Assembly: GCA_029962745.1 (NCBI GenBank)
Contig: CM057167.1
Location: forward strand, 22,555,951-22,619,950
Source of the DNA: Echinometra lucunter
Taxonomy: Eukaryota > Echinodermata > Echinoidea > Camarodonta > Echinometridae
Reading direction: 5' to 3'
DNA length: 64,000 nucleotides
Part shown: positions 57,701 to 64,000 of the stretch, piece by piece
Numbering within the stretch: the stretch's first letter is position 1
Layout of the letters: each line of letters begins with the position of its first letter
Translations under genes and position numbers: made by a program
The notes under the pieces: model-generated
What the model saw: only the letters and a program-made list of their open reading frames with translations
Told to the model about the DNA's origin: nothing
Databases searched by the model: none

Positions 57701-58252
57701 TGTGTCTTCATCAGCTCGAGCTTATAGAATAGCCAGCTATTTCTGATCCCATGAATTAGCTCGATCAGCTAATTCTCAGATGAAGACGGAATCATCCAGC
57801 TGTTTTGCTCGAAAAGCAAGCCAGCCAAATCTTGGACTTATTTGCAGAATAGCTGACCAATTTGCAAAATAGCTGGCTATTTTCAACATTTCTTCATCAG
57901 CTTGAGTTTCAGGAGCTGGGTTATCCATTCCATCATGCACAGTGCTCTGCCAACATTGGGCTATAGCTTGAGCTATATGGTATATTGAAGGTCGAGCCAA
58001 TGTGGACGCAATTGCGCGCTCTAGCAGAGTTTGGGCTAATACTCCTGGGGAGTGTTTCATGAAAGGACTTGTCGGATGTTTTATCCGACAAAGTCTGTTT
58101 TATCCGACAGTTGCCATAGTAACGATGCTTCTCAGCCAATCAAAATCAAGGGAAGATGTCAGATCTTACAACTTGTCAGACAACAAATGTTGATGAAATG
58201 CTCCCCTGATCCCCCAAATAGCTGGCTGTTCCTAAGCATGAGCTGATGAGGA
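57701..58252. mobile_element. TCATCAGCTCGAG-type element, copy 2, interrupted
   Basis: Matches 45777-46196 through TTCATCAGCTCGAGCTTATA, TCTGATCCCATGAATTAGCT, GCTCGAAAAGCAAG and GAGCTGATGA. It is split in the GCTAATACTCCT/GATCCCCCAAATAGC region by the element at 58047-58206. Confidence 0.8.
58047..58206. mobile_element. Nested MITE with GGGGAG-TTTCAT termini
   Basis: Left GGGGAGTGTTTCATGAAAGG and right complement of GGGGAGCATTTCATCAACAT. The subterminal ACTTGTCGGATG/CTTGTCAGACAA pair and a TTTTATCCGACA direct repeat are also present. Its absence from copy 1 confirms insertion. Confidence 0.8.
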
Positions 58253-58970
58253 CCCTCCTCTTAAGGCTTGTTCACATGCAGTTGTAAACTGCTTTAAAAA
58301 GTGAAGAATTTATTTTTTTAAAGTACTGCCTATCACATTTTTGTATGTTATAACATACAGGTATAAAGTGAATATGCATTAGCACCTTTGTTTATTTAGT
58401 ACAAAAGAAGGAAAGAAAGAAAAAAAAAGCTGTTTTTCTACACCGTTGACCCACTGCGTACAGTGTATCTGAATGAGCCTTTAGTCGACGGTAGGTATTT
58501 ACTATTTACCATTTACTATTTACCAATCCTGTATGTGTATATGTGTACATGTATGTGTTAACAGGTACATCACGATCTATCCCAAATCCACACTGCATTG
58601 TAAACTCAATAGAGACACTTGTTGTGTGACACCGTTAAACACCCTCTAATTAGCAGCTGTCAGCCATGAATAGTGATGTCAGCTGGCACGTGTCCCCGTC
58701 CATTGCTGCGTAGGACTCAAAACTGTTTCGGGCGCCCCAGTGTACACGTCATGCTGTCCCCCTTGTGCTTCCTGTCAGGTCAGTGTGAGATTATGGGACG
58801 TGTGCAGGTTCTCGGAAGCACTCGCTACTGTTCACTGATAGACAACGACCAAAGTTGTAGATACTGCCTGTGTTCTTCCACTACCTGTGCAAGGTTCTTT
58901 CATGAGTTTATGTCTATGCGAAGGACCTCTGTCCTGGGAAACGAGCTGATTTCATCTCCTTCTGTTCCAG
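58253..58970. other. Intron or 5' flank of the candidate gene at 58971
   Basis: No exon supported. It ends in the pyrimidine-rich acceptor ATCTCCTTCTGTTCCAG. A 102-codon ORF at 58673-58981 crosses this acceptor and was not accepted. Confidence 0.5.
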
Positions 58971-59167
58971 GAATCGTTTGATTTAAACGGGAGAAGGATC
59001 ATTGTTTCGACAAGTACAAGGAGTGATTTTGGTACTTTGAAATTCTTTTGAGGTATAGCTGGTTTGAAGGAAGAGGGAAGCCATGACGAGTGGTAATCGA
59101 CGTTGGGGTTTTAATGGGTATAATGGATATAACGTGTATGGTGCAGCCCAGGCTACTAATAATACAG
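58971..59167 (+). CDS. Candidate first coding exon of an unidentified gene (partial)
   Basis: The acceptor CTGTTCCAG ends at 58970, and a donor ACAG|GTGGGT follows 59167. ATG at 59083 has a purine at -3 (GAAGCCATGA). It opens 28 codons, MTSGNRRWGFNGYNGYNVYG then AAQATNNT, plus one base of a Gly codon (phase 1). The upstream part of the exon is untranslated and contains in-frame stops. The Gly/Asn/Tyr-rich N-terminus looks like a disordered tail such as those of RNA-binding proteins; there is a faint likeness to the start of ZFR-type zinc-finger proteins, too short to name. No following exon was found before 64000. If WIPF continues past the window, this exon would lie inside its intron, which counts against it. 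Confidence 0.4.
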
Positions 59168-59189
59168 GTGGGTTAGGCAATGAATTAAC

Positions 59190-59674
59190 TTAAAGACATT
59201 GGTTAACATTGTTATGATTTTTAAAAATCTTGTTTTGTTACTTGAAAATGGGATAAACATAAGGGTTATAGTGTAAAAATACCAGTCTAAAAGTTTCAGA
59301 GTATATTATCCACAGGAAGTATTTTTAAATATAAAAAATGTGAACCAATGTTTGAAAAATATACGAAGGTCGGTTGCACAGAATAGACATAAGGAGTGCG
59401 CATGCGCGTATGACTCACCTTACCGTACTGTGTGTATTGGCGTATCACGCGGCGGGAGGCACATAACGGCATTTTCAAATTCAAGCAAAGTGGTCCTCTT
59501 AGTGATTGTCTCGTGAGACGAAGGATTAAAAAAAATCGCCGTTTGCGTCTAACTTACACTTTTTCATTCCAAATTATGGTTTTTGAGTACAAATACAAGT
59601 ACTCACACACATGTTTCATCTTAGTTTGAGAATTTTAAAAATCAGCTACTCACAAAGTTAGCCACTGCCTTTAA
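59190..59674 (+). mobile_element. TTAA-flanked AGRCATTGG element, copy 4
   Basis: TTAA at 59190-59193 and 59671-59674, with the same termini and CGCATGCGCGTATGACTCAC block as copy 1. It lies 22 bp after the donor of the candidate exon at 58971-59167. Confidence 0.88.
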
Positions 59675-60310
59675 ATGTGTAACTGCCAACCATACATGTA
59701 TGTATTTTGGTAGAATGATTGCTACATGTATGTTGTTCTTCTTTTCATTTCCCAAATGAACCTCAGATTTCTATCCATTTTAGGAAACTTTTGTGTGAAA
59801 GCATAAACAAGTCTTAGTTTTCGATTCTGGGTTTTGACTTTCGAAAGTGTGAACTATTTCTATATTAGAGGAATGCTTACTACTTCTGTTTGCCTTTCCA
59901 AGTGACCCCAGATTTGTTGCCTTTTAAGGATTTTTTTGTGTGTAAAAGCATAAATACTAATAGACTGTACAAGTGCTGGCTTCTGAATTTTTGTTTTGAT
60001 GGATTCCTAGTTTTCTCTTTAGAACCATAGCAGATATGAATGAATTTTTTTTTTCATTGGAAATGATTTGTAAGATAATTATCCATTAAAATTCTGAGCT
60101 GAAATAGGATAGCAGTATTCCTTTTTGACTCCCTTTTCAAATTGTGAATGATTTATATTGTTGCCATTTTTTCATCTAAAATATAAATAAATTAAGCTTT
60201 GGCTGTGATGAACTTCTTTTAGCCTTGCCAAATTTTGGTTACATTGTTTGTAGTCTTGCAACTTTGAGCCTACTGGATTTTACTTCTGTTGCAGTGCAGA
60301 ACTTGTAATA
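59675..60310. other. Non-coding
   Basis: AT-rich; no gene supported. Confidence 0.5.
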
Positions 60311-60422
60311 GCTATTTGGTCTGATTACCACTTAGCCCATTTACCATTTTGTCTAATTTCCAGTGAGGCTATGCTCATTTTGTATGATACCCACTTGGTC
60401 TAACACCACTTTAATAGTCTGT

Positions 60423-60602
60423 CTGATTACCAGTGTTGTATCCGAAAAAGAAACAACAGAGAACGAGAGATTTGTTATCGCCTCGCTCAGGCCTCAAGCC
60501 GAGACATCGAGACATAGCCTCCGAGGCCGAGGATGCAATTTTCGGCCTCGAGACCGGCCTCGAGGATGAGGCACGCCTTGAGGATACAACACTGCTGATT
60601 AC
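60423..60602. mobile_element. hAT-like MITE with perfect 8-bp target duplication
   Basis: The 164-bp element at 60431-60594 has 13-bp perfect ends, CAGTGTTGTATCC and GGATACAACACTG. CTGATTAC flanks it exactly at 60423-60430 and 60595-60602. An 8-bp duplication with CAG-termini is typical of the hAT superfamily. The interior is CpG-rich with GGCCTCGAG/GAGGCC palindromes. Confidence 0.88.
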
Positions 60603-60737
60603 TGTGATTAGGCAAACTGGTATTAGACCAAGTGGTCATTAGACGAAATGAAAACTACATGTAAGTAGGCAAAGTGGCAGTTAGACCATTTGATCAATAG
60701 ACGAATTGACAATTAGCCCTAGTGGTTATTAGACCAA

Positions 60738-60955
60738 GGGCAGTATTCTGAAAATTGTTTTATCTTTTATCTTATCTTCACTGTGTTAATTGTCATAACA
60801 AATTTTAAAGGCGTACCTATGATCGGTTTGAACTGCGCAAATGACCGGCACGCAAGACCAAAGTGCGCGATGTGAGCCAACGGCGTACGCTATTTCTGAT
60901 TGCCATGGCAATTAAAATAAGATAAAAGATAAAACAATTTTCAGAATACCGGCCC
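60738..60955. mobile_element. MITE with ~40-bp ends GGGC-GTATTCTGAAAATT
   Basis: GTATTCTGAAAATTGTTTTA and TCTTTTATCTTAT on the left are complementary to the right end. The two ends are nearly identical, so insertion is fairly recent. The interior is CpG-rich (ATGACCGGCACGCAAGACCA). Confidence 0.88.
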
Positions 60956-61080
60956 AAGTCATGATTGGACCAAACAGCACTTCGACCAAATTGAAAGTAG
61001 ACCAAATGGGTTTAGCCATAGTGATGATGATAGTGATAGATGATCTGGGAATTAGACCAACTGATATTAGACCAAGTGAC

Positions 61081-62638
61081 TATAAACTGTACTGTACATA
61101 CTTCTCGGATTGTGAAAGATATCAGTGAAGCAGAATGGTTTTGTCACTCTTTTGTTTGTTTAGAATGGAACTTTTGTCCAAGCAGGGAGTGCTCTTACAA
61201 TGAAAAAGTGAAAATAATGTTTGCATTGTTTGAGACACACTATTTTGATGTACCTGTACAGGGGTTTTCCCAAAGTGTTTAAAATTTGGCTGTGTGTTTG
61301 CATCTCATAAGGAGTAAAAAAAAAAAATCTCACAGTTGGGCCTGAAATAGTATCATCCATGTATTACATATGCAATATACATTGCCGCCTTTAAAAAAAA
61401 AAATCATTTCCTTCTCTCTTCGTGTGTGATATCCCTCTGCACCTCAGAATAGTTCAAAAGATTGATGGCGCATTATGAATGCTGTATTTATTATTAGTAT
61501 TATTATCATTTGAAAGAGGAAGAAATGATATTTGACATGAATAACAGATAGTTAACAGGAATCTTTTTTTTTTTTTAGTAATTGCTGGGAATAATCAGGT
61601 TTCCTTTTTAAAAAATGAAACATCATGTATAGCAGCTAGTAACATCTGCCTCTATAATAGGCCCAAGCCAGTTACATAATGCCATGTACATTCAGCAAAA
61701 TCTGCCGGATGTGTGCACTAATTATTGTATAGTCAGGACTTGTCATCTATTTATATCTTTTACATTGGCACACTCATACAGAATTCATTGCACAGTTTTG
61801 ATGACCACTGAAATTAGTACACAGAAGAAGCAAACCTTAAATTGGTAAAAAAAGAAAAAAAGCGACATGTGTTTTGACACATCTCACTAAAACACTCTGC
61901 AAAATAAGGCACAGTATTTGCCCAAGTTCTACACAACGGCAAGATGGATATAGCATTACTGCTATACAAAATTAACTATTTATACTTGTCGCCAGTTTGG
62001 CAGCCAAGAAGATAGCCTATACCTGAGTCACACTCTATATACTACTGAACCAACTCCACTCTGACTTCATACCATCTTATTCATGGCAACTGGGTATTAC
62101 GATGTTACAGTTAATTTGCTCTATTGTCAATCTAGTTTCGGTGATTTGGGTTAGGCTAATTTGGGTATTAGGTTGCCAAGTCAGCTTTTAGTGTTCATTT
62201 CACCATTTGCAAATTTGGAATCGTACTACCATGAAAATTCACAAACATGATTGTAACCATAACACTGAAACTTTTTTTGCTGCCATTCTGGTAACAAAAG
62301 CATGACTAACTCTTCGTCTGGCATAATGCTCAGATGATTACTGGCACCAAGGCTAAATTCTTAATCTCTGATATTTTAAACTATCTGGCATGTTTTAAAG
62401 GTAAATTTCATCATAAAGGTAATAGCCTCAGGCTGTTTTTAATAGCTTCATGAATACACATAAGGTTGGGCCCAGAAGTTGGCTTACATCTGGCAGAGAA
62501 ACAATTATCCTGAGATTTTCCCATCTTTTGCATTCTTGCCAACTTCTCTCCCAACTTCTCATTGCGCATTGAAAATATCACGTCACAATGCATATCGGTA
62601 AGAATCTTGGCTTAAAGTTGGCGTACTAAAGTAAAATT
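61081..62638. other. Non-coding
   Basis: AT-rich; T and A runs at 61381-61400 and 61565-61579. No gene supported. Confidence 0.5.
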
Positions 62639-62639
62639 C

Positions 62640-62745
62640 AAAGTATTGAATTGAATATGATTTGAGCAAATTTCTTAGCCAAGTAAAATACTTAGTAAAA
62701 GTTTTACTTAATCCAAGTATTGAATTGAATACCGGCCCAGGATCT
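62640..62745. repeat. Fragment related to the 47.5-kb inverted-repeat element
   Basis: AAGTATTGAATTGAATA occurs twice here, the second time continuing to CCGGCCCAGG. The same motif ends the element at 48420-48437 (ATCGAATTGAATACTGGCCC). Confidence 0.6.
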
Positions 62746-63728
62746 TCCACTGATCCCTTTTTAGGTTTGACTGCCAGAAATATGTTTTTGTGTATCTTCC
62801 TGGCAAGAACAACTCTCTCTTCTCTTAAAGAGAAGATACAAGTATCTGTGATATAAAAACCGAAACCGCAGTTTGATTTTGCATTTACCATGAAAAAGTA
62901 TTTCCTAGTCTGATAATAGAGTCAAAGTCTGCCAAGAGTGTATTTTTGGACAGGTAAAATCTTGCATTGTGTTTCTTTTCTTTATCGTGTTCCTGTACAT
63001 GCATATGGAAAGAAAAATGATTTGCGCTATATGCATGTGGTTTATTGTTTCATAGCACATCAAACTCTGCAGAACTTTTCCAATGGAGCAGAGATAAAAA
63101 TGGAATCACATCAACAAATTAATATATTGTAAAACAAGGTACAAAACATAAACAAACAAAAACATGAACAAAACACAAGATTGATTACAAACAAATAGCA
63201 ATATACAAAACATAAATTACCAATTGTCAACACAACATGTCCAGATCAAAAGAAAATCAAAAGAAATCTTTAAAAAATTCTGAAAAACAAAATCTAAAAT
63301 TAAACAGTTTTAAACATTTCTCAAAGGAAAATCACAAAAGATTTGTGACCCTAGAATAACAAACTCATCTACAGGTACATGTACGATATCAAAACATTTC
63401 ACTTTTTCAAGGTTAAATACATGCATCATAAATTATTCAGTAACCAATGTACATGTATATGTCCATGTAGATGTATTTAAAGGGATATAATACGCTCTAT
63501 CAGTATGGCATTCTTGGCAAAAGTACTGAGTAAAGTAGACTTGTGTATTGTTTTCATGAAATAATATTGTCAGTATTAAAATGAAGCTGCAGAATTCCTT
63601 TGTGTCTATGGTGAATCAATAGCAAGCTGACCTCAAGGCATCGATCACATAAGTGTACATGGCATCAATTTTTACACTTGTACAATAAATTGTGTGTTTG
63701 GAGCCAGAAGGGTGTTAACACATATGAT
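62746..63728. other. Non-coding
   Basis: A-rich 63130-63350. No gene supported. Confidence 0.5.
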
Positions 63729-64000
63729 TTAACCCATTCGTGACAGGAATTATTGAAAGCCTAATTTGATCAGCTTTTATTCTTCAAATTGGCAACACCA
63801 ACATTTTTATTTTATTGCTACATTTTATTTATAAAATGTAATGTATCGGAAATGAATATAAATTGACGAAAAATTATGATAAGTCAAAAAGTTATCAATT
63901 TGCAGGGAAAACGGTGATATTAAACTTTCTATCACATTGCCAATTTAAGGATTTTAATGCTTATTTTCCTTAAAAAAATTTTCAGCAACAAACAACAAAT
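63729..64000. mobile_element. piggyBac-like MITE, copy 4, cut by the window end
   Basis: Starts TTAACCCATTCGTGACAG and matches copy 2 to base 64000. The right end lies outside the window. Confidence 0.88.

Larger units (their letters stand above)
60315..61080. repeat. Minisatellite foldback built on ATTAGACCAA-type units
   Basis: Units near ATTAGACCAAGTGGTCATTA are repeated at 60605-60735 and 60960-61075. Complementary units (CACTTGGTCTAACACCACTT, GTCTGATTACCA) occupy 60315-60430. Units are about 20-22 bp and diverged. The two orientations make a foldback. Two separate transposons interrupt it (60431-60594 and 60738-60955). Confidence 0.75.

Overview
The window is eukaryotic, animal nuclear DNA with low gene density. 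Coding pieces are short exons bounded by GT-AG splice sites, and most of the remainder is introns and interspersed repeats. An echinoderm, most likely a sea urchin, fits best. The clearest evidence is a complete foldback transposon at 1450-2888 with 15-bp tandem repeats in its long inverted ends and an exact 8-bp target duplication, which is the architecture of the TU elements described from sea urchin. Introns also carry many TACATGTA motifs. The species assignment is inference.

The one securely identified gene is a plus-strand member of the WASP-interacting protein (WIPF/verprolin) family. Three coding exons lie at 34495-34802 (start codon, N-terminal polyproline, WH2 actin-binding motif), 36353-36562 (glycine-rich linker and a conserved GLFAGGMPKLKST segment) and 39386-40250 (proline-rich). 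All junctions are phase 1. The WASP-binding C-terminus is not visible and probably lies beyond the right edge. The third exon has a one-base excess in a C run that breaks the frame. A partial, diverged copy of the same exon at about 45042-45190 keeps the open frame.

Two less certain gene starts were found. One is a minus-strand first exon at 3380-3531 with a signal peptide followed by an N-terminus resembling mannose-6-phosphate-receptor-homology proteins. The other is a plus-strand exon at 58971-59167 whose start codon opens a short Gly/Asn/Tyr-rich reading frame that ends at a splice donor.

Layout. 1-3 kb: a large foldback and the TU element. 3-34 kb: non-coding sequence with 5'-truncated LINEs (6.7-7.4 kb; 12.5-13.5 kb with target duplication), a near-perfect 28-bp hairpin at 8.8 kb, MITEs, a SAP-like protein relic at 19.7 kb, and a terminal-inverted-repeat element built on a short minisatellite at 29 kb. 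34-40 kb: WIPF exons, with a Helitron-like element in intron 2. 40-64 kb: an array of nested DNA-transposon derivatives. These include a 1.07-kb element with long inverted repeats around a captured small ORF (40.8-41.9 kb), four copies of one TTAA-flanked family, several copies of a piggyBac-like MITE family, and a minisatellite foldback carrying a hAT-like insertion with a perfect 8-bp target duplication (60.3-61.1 kb).

The genes show no operon-like cooperation. The window's main content is one cytoskeletal-regulator gene embedded in a dense record of transposon activity.
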